Positions 37,696-46,955 of a DNA stretch of 64,000 bases are shown piece after piece. The stretch covers positions 107,951 through 171,950 of the forward strand of contig CANNEE010000005.1 in assembly GCA_947503555.1 (NCBI GenBank), in the 5' to 3' direction. A program made the translations under genes and the position numbers. Under the pieces are notes generated by a model. The model saw only the letters and a program-made list of their open reading frames with translations. It was not told where the DNA came from and searched no databases. How positions within the stretch are numbered: the stretch's first letter is position 1; every line of letters begins with the position of its first letter. Source of the stretch: an uncultured Shewanella sp. Its GTDB lineage: Bacteria > Pseudomonadota > Gammaproteobacteria > Enterobacterales > Shewanellaceae.

Positions 37696-37709
37696 TTGAT
37701 CTAAATCAA
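37696..37709. promoter_or_regulatory. Perfect FNR/EtrA-type box
   Basis: TTGAT-CTAA-ATCAA matches the FNR consensus at all ten specified bases. It lies 50 bp after the LysR stop codon and 32 bp before its terminator. The transcript it would control is not obvious. Confidence 0.55.
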
Positions 37710-37740
37710 TATCGTTTTAAAACATAGGGTTACAAGTATA

Positions 37741-37769
37741 AAAAGCTGTGAATTCATCACGGCTTTTTT
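37741..37769 (+). terminator. Terminator of the LysR gene
   Basis: AAAAGC-GTGA pairs with TCAC-GCTTTT, followed by more T. Confidence 0.8.
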
Positions 37770-37784
37770 AGTGGTTTCTAAACA

Positions 37785-37798
37785 ATGATCTTGATCAT
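37785..37798. promoter_or_regulatory. Second FNR-like dyad
   Basis: ATGAT-CTTG-ATCAT matches the FNR consensus at eight of ten bases. It is centred about 34 bp upstream of a TACAAT -10-like hexamer at 37823–37828, close to the class II activator spacing. Confidence 0.4.
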
Positions 37799-37829
37799 GG
37801 TTGCGGTATGTTCTGATTTAAATACAATG

Positions 37830-38027
37830 AACTCAGTTGATTTAAAAAGGTTTGAATTCTTTGCATTTGTTGAAAATGACCCCTTTCAATTTGTGCATAC
37901 AAACTTGGCATAGTCGCCCTTTTTGAATCACTGCTAACTGAGTTTACGAACTAAAACAATGTTAGCTTTAAAACCATCATCCTAATTTTTTTGGTTTATA
38001 CCCCGGCAATGACCGGGGTGATTTTTG
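37830..38027 (+). ncRNA. Candidate small RNA with terminal hairpin
   Basis: No reading frame of note. A -10-like TACAAT lies just upstream. Within about 200 bases there is GCTAAC (37933) pairing with GTTAGC (37961) around an inner AGTT/AACT stem, an alternative 9-bp pairing of AACTCAGTT (37830) with AACTGAGTT, and a final CCCCGG/CCGGGG hairpin (38001–38018) followed by TGATTTTT. This is the layout of a Hfq-type small RNA, but there is no expression evidence. Confidence 0.4.
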
Positions 38028-38199
38028 TCTGCGGTATGATAACGAGCCCGCAATAAAGCATAAAATCCTCATCTTTTCTTGTTTAATATTGACTCTGCGG
38101 TACCACTTTACGTTAATTTGAGCGCCTTAGTCTTGAGCCTTTAAGATTGGTATTGGTTTTTTGGCTGTTTACAAACAGCATCATATTTTCTGAAAAATT

Positions 38200-38229
38200 A
38201 AAAAAGGTCACTCAAGGTGACCTTTTTTT
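38200..38229 (-). terminator. Terminator of the TonB-receptor gene
   Basis: AAAAAAGGTCAC pairs with GTGACCTTTTTT, a strong and symmetrical terminator. Confidence 0.88.
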
Positions 38230-38242
38230 AGTTCATTTCTTG

Positions 38243-40294
38243 TTAGAAGCGATATGCAGCGCTAATACGTACTGTTCTAGGCTCTAACACATGGTAATGA
38301 ATATCTTCGACTCCCTGGCCGTTAGGCTCATTTGCTAGTCTAGATTCGTAGAAGTAATCGATATCATGATCATTGCTATCGGTTAAGTTAAGAATATCTA
38401 GCTTAAAGGTCCAGTCTTGATAACGGTAGCCTGCTCTTAGGTTTAGAATAAGGGAGCTATCAGACTCTACAGAGCCATCTTCTACCAGTGGGCGACTTCC
38501 AAAGTAGCGCGTACGCAAACTACCAAACCAACCATTATCAAAATTGGCATTGAATCCAGCTTGGGCTACATGCCTGATGGCTCCTGGGATCTCGTTGCCT
38601 TCGCTCGAGTGCTCACTAAATTCGGCGTCGGTAAAGGCATACTCAAGATCAAAACTCCATTGGTTAGAGATTTGGTAATAGGCGGTTAGCTCAACGCCAC
38701 GCCTTTGTGAGCCACGACTCGCTTCGGTATTACCTGCATCACCAACAAATAGTAGTTCACTGTCTAGTTTTAGATACCATAAAGAGATTGAGGTGTTGAG
38801 TGAGTCACTGATAAAGCCTCGTAGGCCAGCTTCATAGCCAAGAGAGCGAACAAGCGGGTTAACTTTATTGACAGTAGAACCATCGGCAGGATCGGCAGTG
38901 ATAACCGTACCTCTGGCATCGTTAGAGTGGAAGCCTTGACCACCCGAGATATAGGTTTCCCAGTCATCGTTGAGACTATAGATAACACTAGCTTTTAAAG
39001 AAACGATATCATCATGGGTGCTACCACTGTTTTGTGATAGGTCGATGCCATTGCGATTGATGCCTGCTTTATCCGTTACGTCAAAATCATAGTAATCATA
39101 GCGCGCACCCAGGACAGTGCGTAGCTTGTCATTCCATTGGATTTCATTATGCCAAAATAAACCTATGCTCGACTCTTTTACTGCATCACTACGGGTGACA
39201 CCAAGACGCTTACGCGCTTGAGTATGGTAGAGTCCGACTTCATCGATATCATCAAAGCGATATTGCAGACCAAAGTGATTGCTCATAGCTAAACTGTTGA
39301 GATCGCTATAAAGCTTGTATTTAATTTGACCGCCATAGATGCTTCTATCATCGACCTGTTCAAATTGATCCCCACGGCTTGGATCATCTAAGAAGTAGGT
39401 AAAGTTGGACCAAAGGTTGAGCTGATAATCGATAACATAGGCATTGATGTCCCAGTCATCGCTTTGCCAGCTAACATTGACACTATATCGGCTCGACTCA
39501 CCACCAACGGTATCATCTATTACTCCGAGATCTGAAATGAGCCCTTGTGAGACGGCTCGAGCAGGGATTTGATCGGCACTGTTCCACTTATTGTCATAAC
39601 CCATAAAGCTTAGAGCAAGCTCTCCTGAACCAAGTTTGCGACTATGCTTTAACAATAGATTGCTACGCTTTAAATCTTCGCTAATCGCCCAAGGGCCATC
39701 ATAGGTGTTGTGCTCTAATGCTATTAGGTTTTCACCTCCTGCGGCTTTAACAGTTCCCATTAGTAATACACGCTGATAGTTGTCTTCACCTAAGGTGATT
39801 TCCCCTTGGTTTTCCACTTTATCGGTTGTGTGCATAAAGGCTGCACCTGCACCGCTGAAATCTCCTACATCGGCATAATAAGCGCCTTTCTTGTAGGTCA
39901 TGGTTGAGATAGTTTCAGGGATGATAAAGTTGAGATCTGTATAGCCTTGACCATGGCCATGGGTACGCATATTGATAGGCATACCATCGATATGCGTACC
40001 AAAATCTGTACCGTGATCTAGGTTGAAGCCGCGCAGAAAATATTGATTCGCTTTGCCTGTTCCGCTGTGCTGAGTGACAACCATGCCGGGAACCATCTCA
40101 AGAATTTCACCTGTTCTTAGGAGTGGGCGTAGAGCAATTTCCTGCTGACCAACAACACCTTCCGATGCTGAAATGGCTTGACCGAGCAGATTGATGTTTC
40201 TACCTTCGACCACTATGGTCTCCATATCATGGCTTGTATTGGCCTGAGCACAGGCACAACTGACGCAAAGTGCGATATAGCTTATATTTTTCAT
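38243..40294 (-). CDS. TonB-dependent outer-membrane receptor
   Basis: A 683-residue outer-membrane receptor. It has a signal peptide (cleavage near AQANT), an N-terminal TonB-box-like ETIVVEGR, a plug domain with MRTHGHGQGYTDLNF, and a beta-barrel ending in the typical aromatic AAYRF. ATG at 40294 is chosen over the longer frame to 40363. The substrate is unknown; the His-rich plug loop and the neighbouring regulator genes suggest a metal or metal complex, which is inference. It is divergent from a BlaI/M56 pair 114 bp away. Confidence 0.9.
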   Translation of the reverse strand: MKNISYIALCVSCACAQANTSHDMETIVVEGRNINLLGQAISASEGVVGQQEIALRPLLRTGEILEMVPGMVVTQHSGTGKANQYFLRGFNLDHGTDFGTHIDGMPINMRTHGHGQGYTDLNFIIPETISTMTYKKGAYYADVGDFSGAGAAFMHTTDKVENQGEITLGEDNYQRVLLMGTVKAAGGENLIALEHNTYDGPWAISEDLKRSNLLLKHSRKLGSGELALSFMGYDNKWNSADQIPARAVSQGLISDLGVIDDTVGGESSRYSVNVSWQSDDWDINAYVIDYQLNLWSNFTYFLDDPSRGDQFEQVDDRSIYGGQIKYKLYSDLNSLAMSNHFGLQYRFDDIDEVGLYHTQARKRLGVTRSDAVKESSIGLFWHNEIQWNDKLRTVLGARYDYYDFDVTDKAGINRNGIDLSQNSGSTHDDIVSLKASVIYSLNDDWETYISGGQGFHSNDARGTVITADPADGSTVNKVNPLVRSLGYEAGLRGFISDSLNTSISLWYLKLDSELLFVGDAGNTEASRGSQRRGVELTAYYQISNQWSFDLEYAFTDAEFSEHSSEGNEIPGAIRHVAQAGFNANFDNGWFGSLRTRYFGSRPLVEDGSVESDSSLILNLRAGYRYQDWTFKLDILNLTDSNDHDIDYFYESRLANEPNGQGVEDIHYHVLEPRTVRISAAYRF

Positions 40295-40408
40295 TATGAT
40301 TTTTTTCTCATCTTGACTTGCATTGGGCTTGAATGGAAGATCCACCCATACACTGCTGTGCACGGTATTATCATTGCGCTTTGAAAAACCGATAAGAGGT
40401 CGATCTTA

Positions 40409-40828
40409 ATGAAGTCCATTGGTCAGACACTGACGCTTTGGTTTAGCCAAGGTGCTAAAAATCAGCCGTTACCCTCTTTAGGGGCAAGGGAGCTGGATGT
40501 CATAAAATGTGCTTGGCAACATGGTGAACAAACAGCGCAGCAGATGTTGACTCACTTTGAGCATGAAGCTCTTTCTTTAAGCACATTACAAAGCACCCTA
40601 GAGCGCCTTCATCGAAAAGGGTTATTCTCTCGACGAAAGTGTGGCCGTCAGTATCGCTATACTTGTGTGATGAGCCAAAGTGAGATGATCAGCCGCATGT
40701 TAGAAGATATTGCCTGTCAGATCAGTGATGGTGATATGGCACCTATGCTATCTGGGATTATGGATTTTGTTGGCGAAGAGAACTCAGAGCTGTTAGCTTC
40801 TCACGTACAGAAAACTAAACGCGGGTAA
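40409..40828 (+). CDS. BlaI/MecI/CopY-type winged-helix repressor
   Basis: A 139-residue regulator with a winged-helix domain: GARELDVIKCAWQHGEQTAQQML near residue 27 (listed whole it is the recognition region), then LSTLQSTLERLHRKGLF. This is the BlaI/CopY fold, whose members repress their operon until cleaved by a membrane protease. The M56 protease gene follows after six bases, so the pair should act together. The divergent TonB receptor is the most likely target, by context. Confidence 0.85.
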   Translation: MKSIGQTLTLWFSQGAKNQPLPSLGARELDVIKCAWQHGEQTAQQMLTHFEHEALSLSTLQSTLERLHRKGLFSRRKCGRQYRYTCVMSQSEMISRMLEDIACQISDGDMAPMLSGIMDFVGEENSELLASHVQKTKRG

Positions 40829-40834
40829 TTTACC

Positions 40835-41818
40835 GTGTTCACCCTAGAATTAATCTATGCTTGGACTGCTTCTTCGCTGTTGTTGTCTTGGCTATTTGGC
40901 TTTATCTATCCAGTATTAAGAACTCGCATCCTTAAATTGCCGGCTACCTTCGCAAGCCAGGTTATTCTTTTGTTATGCCTACTACCTTTGATGACCACTT
41001 CTTTGGTGTTGTTACTCTATAGTCATCCCGCGCTGAATGGTTACTTAGTGGAAGATCATTGCCATGGGGATATCTGTGGGCCTCATTGGTTTTTTATGCC
41101 TACGTCTTCCACTCTTAGCTCGGGAGTAGAGATAGGTGTAATTGCCGCATTTCTCCTTATTTGCATAATCATTACGCGTCAAAGTATCAAGGGGCATAAT
41201 TACAAGCGGTTATTAAAGGAGCTAACCGATAAGGACAATGAACGGCCCTACAGAATCGTTAAAAGTAATCGTATTACGGCTTGGTGTGCAGGGGTATGGG
41301 AGCCTGAGATTTATATGACTCAAGGGCTGATCGATAAGCTTTCTCAACAGCAGGTTAACTTGGTGTGGGCTCATGAGCATTGCCATGCGGTCAATCATGA
41401 TAATTTAAGAAAGTCTCTAGTGCACTGGCTAACCTTACATTGGCCTAATAAGTTAAAGCGCACCATCCGTAGGGACTTTTCTGATCAACTTGAGTTGAGT
41501 TGTGATCTGGCTGCCATACATGGTGTGATTGCTGAAAATAACGGGGCCGCAGCAACAAGTGTCGAGACAGTTGCTGAGTTTGAACAGACGATAAATTTGC
41601 TAGCAAAGCACTGCTCGCGGGATGAGCCTTTAGATGAAAGAAAGCTCAAATTGAGGGTAGAACTGCTTAATCGAGAGCTAAAAAAGATAGATGAGATCAA
41701 TCAGCTTTCCATAACCAAAAGCTGGCTATTAGCAATCGCAAGTATTATGGGGTTTGTGCTTTGGGTTATCACCGTAGCTGGCTTATTGCATCCGATTTTA
41801 GAGCTGCTCTCTGCGTAA
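40835..41818 (+). CDS. M56-family (BlaR1/MecR1-type) membrane metalloprotease without beta-lactam sensor
   Basis: A 327-residue protein with membrane segments near residues 5–27, 40–62, 96–116 and 304–326. The zinc-protease motif HEHCH lies at 180–184. BlaR1-type proteins carry a large external sensor after the last segment; here the protein ends there. The predicted periplasmic loop (63–95) holds His75, Cys76, His77, Cys81 and His84, a possible metal site. GTG start. It probably cleaves the BlaI-type repressor encoded six bases upstream. Confidence 0.83.
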   Translation: MFTLELIYAWTASSLLLSWLFGFIYPVLRTRILKLPATFASQVILLLCLLPLMTTSLVLLLYSHPALNGYLVEDHCHGDICGPHWFFMPTSSTLSSGVEIGVIAAFLLICIIITRQSIKGHNYKRLLKELTDKDNERPYRIVKSNRITAWCAGVWEPEIYMTQGLIDKLSQQQVNLVWAHEHCHAVNHDNLRKSLVHWLTLHWPNKLKRTIRRDFSDQLELSCDLAAIHGVIAENNGAAATSVETVAEFEQTINLLAKHCSRDEPLDERKLKLRVELLNRELKKIDEINQLSITKSWLLAIASIMGFVLWVITVAGLLHPILELLSA

Positions 41819-41847
41819 TATTTTTGAGTCAGCTCTTCATTATTTAC

Positions 41848-42984
41848 TTAACAAAACTGGCTTAATAGCTCGTTGACAAACATCTGCCCCTTGGGCGTGG
41901 TTTGCCAATGCGCTTCAGACTCTGTCATTAGCCCTTTGGCTATCGCTTTATCCATTCCCGACTTTAACTCACCACGGCTTAGGCCTGTGGTTTGTTCAAA
42001 TTCGATTTTAGGAATAGGAGCTATCAAGCGTAAGCGGTTCATCAGGTATTCTAGCGCTCTGTCTTCTGGCTCAACCTCATCGGTTTGATAGGTCCAATTA
42101 TTACTGGCCAAATAGCCTTTGGGGTGCTTAATCTTGACGGTGCGAATAATCTTGTTTGCTTTGGCCTGAGTTATCTTGCCATGGGCGCCACAACCTATAC
42201 CTAGGTAATCACCAAAGCGCCAGTAGTTTAAGTTGTGTTTGCACTGAAAGCCGGGCTTGGCATAGGCGGAGATTTCATATTGCTGGTAACCTAACTCAGC
42301 CAGCTTTTTCTGTCCCTGTTCATAAATATGCCATAGGGCTTCGTCGTCAGGAAGTTGTGGTGGTTTGGAGTGAAATAGAGTATTTGGCTCTATGGTAAGC
42401 TGATACCAAGAAAGATGCGGTGGTGCTAAAGATGCAGCCTTTTCAATATCATCCATGGCTTGCTCAAAACTTTGGTTAGGCAGGCCATGCATAAGATCTA
42501 GGTTAAAGCTATTAAAGCCTGCTTTATTAGCTTCGATTGCCGCAGACTCGGCTTCTCCCTGATTGTGAATTCTGCCCAGAAGGTTGAGCTTGTCACTGGC
42601 AAAGCTTTGCACTCCCATGGAGAGACGATTGATCCCAGCTGCTTGATAAGCCTTAAGACTGTCATGCTCCAAGGTGCCAGGATTGGCTTCCATGGTGATT
42701 TCGATATCATCTTCGAACTCAATCAGGGCATTGATACCTTGTAGTAACTGCTTAATATAGCTGGCTTCAAACAGGGATGGAGTACCACCACCAATAAAGA
42801 TGCTGTGAAGTTTGCGCCCTTGGGCATAGTGAATATCTTGCTCTAAATCTTTAAGTAGAGCAGTGATATATTCAGCCTTAGGTAACTCTCCCTGTTGTCC
42901 ATGGGAGTTGAAATCACAGTAGGGGCACTTTTGTACACACCAAGGGATGTGTACATACAAGCTTAGTGGTGGTAATGACAGCAT
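41848..42984 (-). CDS. hemW: Heme chaperone HemW
   Basis: A 378-residue radical-SAM protein with the CVQKCPYC cluster motif at residues 16–23 and the GGGTPSLF SAM-binding motif. HemW (formerly called HemN-like coproporphyrinogen oxidase) lacks that activity and delivers heme. It lies two bases after rdgB in the same operon, as in E. coli (yggV–yggW). Confidence 0.95.
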   Translation of the reverse strand: MLSLPPLSLYVHIPWCVQKCPYCDFNSHGQQGELPKAEYITALLKDLEQDIHYAQGRKLHSIFIGGGTPSLFEASYIKQLLQGINALIEFEDDIEITMEANPGTLEHDSLKAYQAAGINRLSMGVQSFASDKLNLLGRIHNQGEAESAAIEANKAGFNSFNLDLMHGLPNQSFEQAMDDIEKAASLAPPHLSWYQLTIEPNTLFHSKPPQLPDDEALWHIYEQGQKKLAELGYQQYEISAYAKPGFQCKHNLNYWRFGDYLGIGCGAHGKITQAKANKIIRTVKIKHPKGYLASNNWTYQTDEVEPEDRALEYLMNRLRLIAPIPKIEFEQTTGLSRGELKSGMDKAIAKGLMTESEAHWQTTPKGQMFVNELLSQFC

Positions 42985-42986
42985 AA

Positions 42987-43598
42987 TTAGCAGTTTGCCT
43001 CAAAAATGCCTTTATCCATCATAGCTTGCATCAGTAGCGCTAAAGCTTTACCTCTGTGACTTAGACGGTTTTTCTCATCGCTTGATAATTCAGCTGCGCT
43101 GACTTGATGTTCGGCAGGAATGAATACTGGGTCGTAACCATGACCATTTTCCCCTTGAGGAGCGCGGGCGATACTACCTTCCCAAGATGCTTGGCAGATA
43201 ATAGGAGTTGGATCTTTCGCATGGCGCATATAAACCAATACGCATTGGAATCTAGCGCTGCGATTATCAGATTCATTTTCCAGTGCTGTCAGCACCTTTT
43301 GGTAGTTGTCACTGTCCTTAGCGCCTTCGCCTGCATATCTTGCGGAATAGATGCCAGGAGCCCCTTGCAGAAAGTCGACTTCTAAGCCAGAGTCATCGGC
43401 GATGGCGGCAAGACCTGTAATTTCGGCAGCATGGCGGGCTTTGATAATGGCATTTTCGACAAAGGTGGTGCCTGTTTCTGGGACTTCTGGTACATCGAAC
43501 TGGCTTTGTGGAAGCACCTCTACTTGATAGCGAGATAGCATTTCACTGAATTCTTTAAGCTTACCTTTGTTACCTGAAGCTAAAACTATTTGCTGCAT
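42987..43598 (-). CDS. rdgB: XTP/dITP diphosphatase RdgB
   Basis: RdgB hydrolyses dITP, XTP and similar nucleotides to keep them out of DNA. The 203-residue protein begins QQIVLASGNKGKLKEF and contains the catalytic ADDSGLEVDFL and GYDPVF motifs. It is the gene before hemW, with two bases between them. Confidence 0.96.
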   Translation of the reverse strand: MQQIVLASGNKGKLKEFSEMLSRYQVEVLPQSQFDVPEVPETGTTFVENAIIKARHAAEITGLAAIADDSGLEVDFLQGAPGIYSARYAGEGAKDSDNYQKVLTALENESDNRSARFQCVLVYMRHAKDPTPIICQASWEGSIARAPQGENGHGYDPVFIPAEHQVSAAELSSDEKNRLSHRGKALALLMQAMMDKGIFEANC

Positions 43599-43731
43599 AT
43601 GCGCACCTATAAATCAGTCGTTAACTTAAAAGGTGAGGGTTACCTTTTAAGGTGAAAAATAATTGGCGGCAATGATAACTAAGCTTAGGGGGGAATACCA
43701 ACCGGATTTAGCTCCGGCTGGCTGTTATCTT

Positions 43732-44181
43732 CTAGTCTACGTAAAACTTCTGTTTAAACTTAAGGGCAGTATTGAGTTTGTTTTTGTGTTTAATAGCGAT
43801 TTGAAAGTTGATCTCTTGATCGTCACGGTAGGGGACTTCGGCGATATAGTAAATGGCATCGCCTTCACGTATCTCTCTAAATTTGAGTTCAATTCTGGCA
43901 TCCAACAGGTTGTTGGCGATACCGGAAATTTCTACCGGAACCGCTGGATTACCTTCTTGGCTGGTATCTAATATTGCGATATTGACTAGACCCGTGTAAC
44001 GGCTGCGTTCTATACCATAGTTACGGGCGATGCTTGGGGTTAAGAAGGTGCTGCCAAGTGCCATATAGTGAATGTCATAGTTGCCCACACTCTGCTTTTG
44101 TTCAGCTAATACAGACCCGATAAAGCTGAAGAAAATGAGTGTAAAAGTGGCTATTTTTCGGATCAAATTTTTGTAAATCAT
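43732..44181 (-). CDS. DUF4426 secreted protein
   Basis: A 149-residue protein with a signal peptide (cleavage near VLAEQ at residue 27) and a DUF4426 body including NYDIHYMALGSTFLTPSIA and RYTGLVNIAILD. The family is often found in the same Shewanella/Vibrio gene block (proC–yggT–rdgB), and its function is unknown. Hairpins at 43626–43651 and 43699–43722 lie downstream. Confidence 0.85.
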   Translation of the reverse strand: MIYKNLIRKIATFTLIFFSFIGSVLAEQKQSVGNYDIHYMALGSTFLTPSIARNYGIERSRYTGLVNIAILDTSQEGNPAVPVEISGIANNLLDARIELKFREIREGDAIYYIAEVPYRDDQEINFQIAIKHKNKLNTALKFKQKFYVD

Positions 44182-44349
44182 GGTGGTATCCTTGTTGCTT
44201 ACCCAGTTGCTTTGTCATAGACAACTCATTAAGTGATTGATGACATATTATTTGGGGCATTCCTTGAGTATAGGTGGTTTTTTACAGTCTAATCAAAGGC
44301 TAAATTTTGTGTTACAAATGACTCGACCCTGCTAGTTTTCTATAGACAG

Positions 44350-44649
44350 TTATTTTACTTCCGCTATTAGATGTGCAATGGATTCGGGGATGACTTTAGG
44401 CGAGTAAATTTTCACTTGCTTGTGCCTTCCTAGCTCACCTTTGATTATTTCGATTTGGCTCTTAGCCACTTTAAATTGTTTTGATAGAAACTTGCTTAAG
44501 TGAGCATTGGCTTTGCCATCTATAGGCGGGGCTGTGATGGCAATCTTTAGCTCATCGCCATGGAGGCCCATTATCTGATCTCGGCTTGCTTTGGGCTGAA
44601 TATAAAGTTGAAGCAGCAAGTCATCTTGCTGCTTCACTGCGCATGTCAT
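44350..44649 (-). CDS. yggU: DUF167 (YggU) family protein
   Basis: A 99-residue protein of the DUF167 family: [19 protein letters not shown] and the core [18 protein letters not shown]. Function unknown. It follows yggT by 15 bases in an operon-like run with proC. Confidence 0.93.
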   Translation of the reverse strand: MTCAVKQQDDLLLQLYIQPKASRDQIMGLHGDELKIAITAPPIDGKANAHLSKFLSKQFKVAKSQIEIIKGELGRHKQVKIYSPKVIPESIAHLIAEVK

Positions 44650-44664
44650 AGCTAAATACTCTCG

Positions 44665-45213
44665 TTAGATCATGGCCCAAAATGGCACATATTGTGAGAG
44701 GAGAATATTGATAAAATTAAGTCCTATCATAAGCACCAAGAAGGAGAGATCTAAGCCGCCCATTGGGGGAATAAAACGTCTGATTGGCGCGATGAAAGGT
44801 TCTGTCAGCTGAGCGATAACCATCTCAATAGGGTTATGTCCTTGGCTCACCCAGCTGAGAATGGCTCTTAGGATTAGCATCCAGAATAGCAGTACGCCTG
44901 CTTCTTTAAATACTGACACCACAGCGAAGAGCAACACGGTCAAAATATCTATGCCTGCGCCCGCCATTAGGCTAAGAATGACAACTTTTGCTGTGACAAC
45001 TGTCAGTGCTAGGAATACCGATGCGGTATCTAAACCACCCATTGAAGGCAGAATGCGACGCAGCGGCGCGAGAATCGGCTGGGTAGCCTTAACGACAAAC
45101 TGGCTAAATGGGTTATAGAAGTCAGCTCTAGCAAGTTGAAGCCAAATTCTTAAAATGACCACCATAAGATAGAGGTCAAATATTGTATTAATAAGAAAAC
45201 TGAATGCATCCAT
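44665..45213 (-). CDS. yggT: YggT family integral membrane protein
   Basis: A 182-residue inner-membrane protein made of two YGGT repeats, each with a P-x-L-x-P-x-R-R-x-x-P-x-M-G-G-L-D pattern (near residues 46–62 and 137–155). Family members have been linked to osmotic shock tolerance and membrane organisation, but the role is unclear. Part of the proC–yggT–yggU run. Confidence 0.93.
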   Translation of the reverse strand: MDAFSFLINTIFDLYLMVVILRIWLQLARADFYNPFSQFVVKATQPILAPLRRILPSMGGLDTASVFLALTVVTAKVVILSLMAGAGIDILTVLLFAVVSVFKEAGVLLFWMLILRAILSWVSQGHNPIEMVIAQLTEPFIAPIRRFIPPMGGLDLSFLVLMIGLNFINILLSQYVPFWAMI

Positions 45214-45298
45214 AGGGTGTTGTTACCTCTATATATCTCTAAATTGTTCTGTAATTAGATTTAGCTTAATCTAGCAAACTTCTTTGCCGAATAATAAA

Positions 45299-46117
45299 TT
45301 AAAACTGCTCAGCCATCTCTTCGGCGCGCTTAATGCAGTTATTCATGGCTTGTTCTACTAGCTGGCGTAACTCTCCCGCCTCAAATGTGGCTAAGGCTTC
45401 TGCTGTGGTGCCGCCCTTTGAGGTGACATTTTCTCTTAGTTGTGCTGGAGAGAGCTCTGGGTTCTGTTTTACCATTTCTGCTGCGCCAAGGGCAGCCTGT
45501 TGTACTAATTCTCTGGCTTTTGTTTGATCCATCCCCATTTTATCGGCCGCTTGCAGCATAGACTCCATAAATAGGAAGAAATAAGCCGGGGAACTACCAG
45601 CGAGTGCGATAACCTGATTCAATTCATCTTCTTGGTCGACCCATACGGTTTTCCCACCGCTGGACATAATCTCCTCTGCAATAGCTTTGTCACTGCTTGA
45701 TGCATCATCGGTTGCATACAGGCCTGTCATACCGACACCGATTTGAGTCGGAGTATTTGGCATGGTGCGAATAAGGTTTATTTTCTGATTAAAGAAATCA
45801 TGGTAACGCTGTGCCTTAATGCCAGCTGCGATAGTGATGACTAACTTATTAGAGAGATCGAGTGATGCCAAGTCGCCACAAACCGCTTCCATCAGTTGCG
45901 GCTTAACGCTTAAGACTATGACATCGGCAGCGTTGGCCGATGCTAAATTGTCATGGCTGGTTTTGATACCAAAGTCTTGCTCAAGTGCGACAAGTTTAGC
46001 AGAACTTGGGTTGGTCGCTATTACACGACTCGCATCATAGCCACTTGCGATGAGTCCACTTACAATTGAGCGCGTCATATTGCCCGCGCCGATAAAACAG
46101 ATCGTTTGAGTTGCCAT
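45299..46117 (-). CDS. proC: Pyrroline-5-carboxylate reductase ProC
   Basis: ProC makes proline from pyrroline-5-carboxylate with NAD(P)H. The 272-residue enzyme starts with the Rossmann motif FIGAGNMTRSIVSGL and contains VKPQ, MPNTP and the family signature near GSSPAYFFLFMESM. It lies between yggS and yggT in the conserved order. Confidence 0.96.
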   Translation of the reverse strand: MATQTICFIGAGNMTRSIVSGLIASGYDASRVIATNPSSAKLVALEQDFGIKTSHDNLASANAADVIVLSVKPQLMEAVCGDLASLDLSNKLVITIAAGIKAQRYHDFFNQKINLIRTMPNTPTQIGVGMTGLYATDDASSSDKAIAEEIMSSGGKTVWVDQEDELNQVIALAGSSPAYFFLFMESMLQAADKMGMDQTKARELVQQAALGAAEMVKQNPELSPAQLRENVTSKGGTTAEALATFEAGELRQLVEQAMNNCIKRAEEMAEQF

Positions 46118-46230
46118 GTTATCCCTTGTTTGCTGTAAATTATTGTCTAAGTGATATGGGTTATATTTGGGTTGAGCAGATAAAAAACAAGCCTAGCTCT
46201 GTAGCGCTATTCATTCTCTGCTGCTCATGT

Positions 46231-46920
46231 TTAGTTTCTTGCTCCGAAAATTGCACTGCCAATTCTTACCATGGTAGAGCCATTGGCAATTGCTTGCTCA
46301 AGATCTTGGCTCATTCCCATTGATAGCGTATCGACACTGGGATACTGGCATTTCAATTCATCATAGATAGCTTTAAGTGCGGCAAACTCACTATGTTGTA
46401 ACTCAATATCGTCGGTGGCAGTAGGAATGGCCATTACGCCTTTTAGGTCGAGGCTAGGTAACTGGCTGATGGTTTGCGCTAAGGCCATGACCTCACTGGT
46501 CGGAATTCCAGATTTTGAGGCTTCATTACTAATGTTGACTTGAATGCAGACCTTAAGTGGGACCATATTCTTCGGTCGCTGCTCATTGAGTCTAAAGGCG
46601 ATTTTTTCTCGACTAAGGGTGTGCATCCAATCGAAATTTTCCGCAACGATACGACTCTTGTTGGACTGAAGCGGCCCGATAAAATGCCAAACGATATCGC
46701 TATGGCTTTGTCTAAGTGCGTTAACTTTCTCTTCGCCCTCTTGCACATAGTTCTCGCCAAAGCTACGTTGACCCGCTTCATAGGCAGCTATAATTTGTTC
46801 TATGGGTTTGGTTTTACTGACAGCAAGAAGTTTGATCTCTTTAGGGTTTCTTGCACATTTTTCTGCCGCTTGGGTTATCCTGCTCTGGGCTAGGCTGAGT
46901 CTGTCTGCTATTGTTGTCAT
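46231..46920 (-). CDS. yggS: PLP homeostasis protein YggS
   Basis: A 229-residue type III-fold PLP-binding protein; the PLP lysine is in LLAVSKTKP near residue 36. YggS/PROSC proteins balance free pyridoxal phosphate and affect amino acid metabolism. It is divergent from pilT, with only 35 bases between the two starts. Confidence 0.95.
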   Translation of the reverse strand: MTTIADRLSLAQSRITQAAEKCARNPKEIKLLAVSKTKPIEQIIAAYEAGQRSFGENYVQEGEEKVNALRQSHSDIVWHFIGPLQSNKSRIVAENFDWMHTLSREKIAFRLNEQRPKNMVPLKVCIQVNISNEASKSGIPTSEVMALAQTISQLPSLDLKGVMAIPTATDDIELQHSEFAALKAIYDELKCQYPSVDTLSMGMSQDLEQAIANGSTMVRIGSAIFGARN

Positions 46921-46955
46921 GATATCTTGAACTGCTTAAATGGGTGTCCCCAACT

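Noticed and set aside
38144-38160. GATTGGTAT near 38150 as another MITE family 1 end
   Set aside because: Only nine bases match and no partner end or interior sequence is present.
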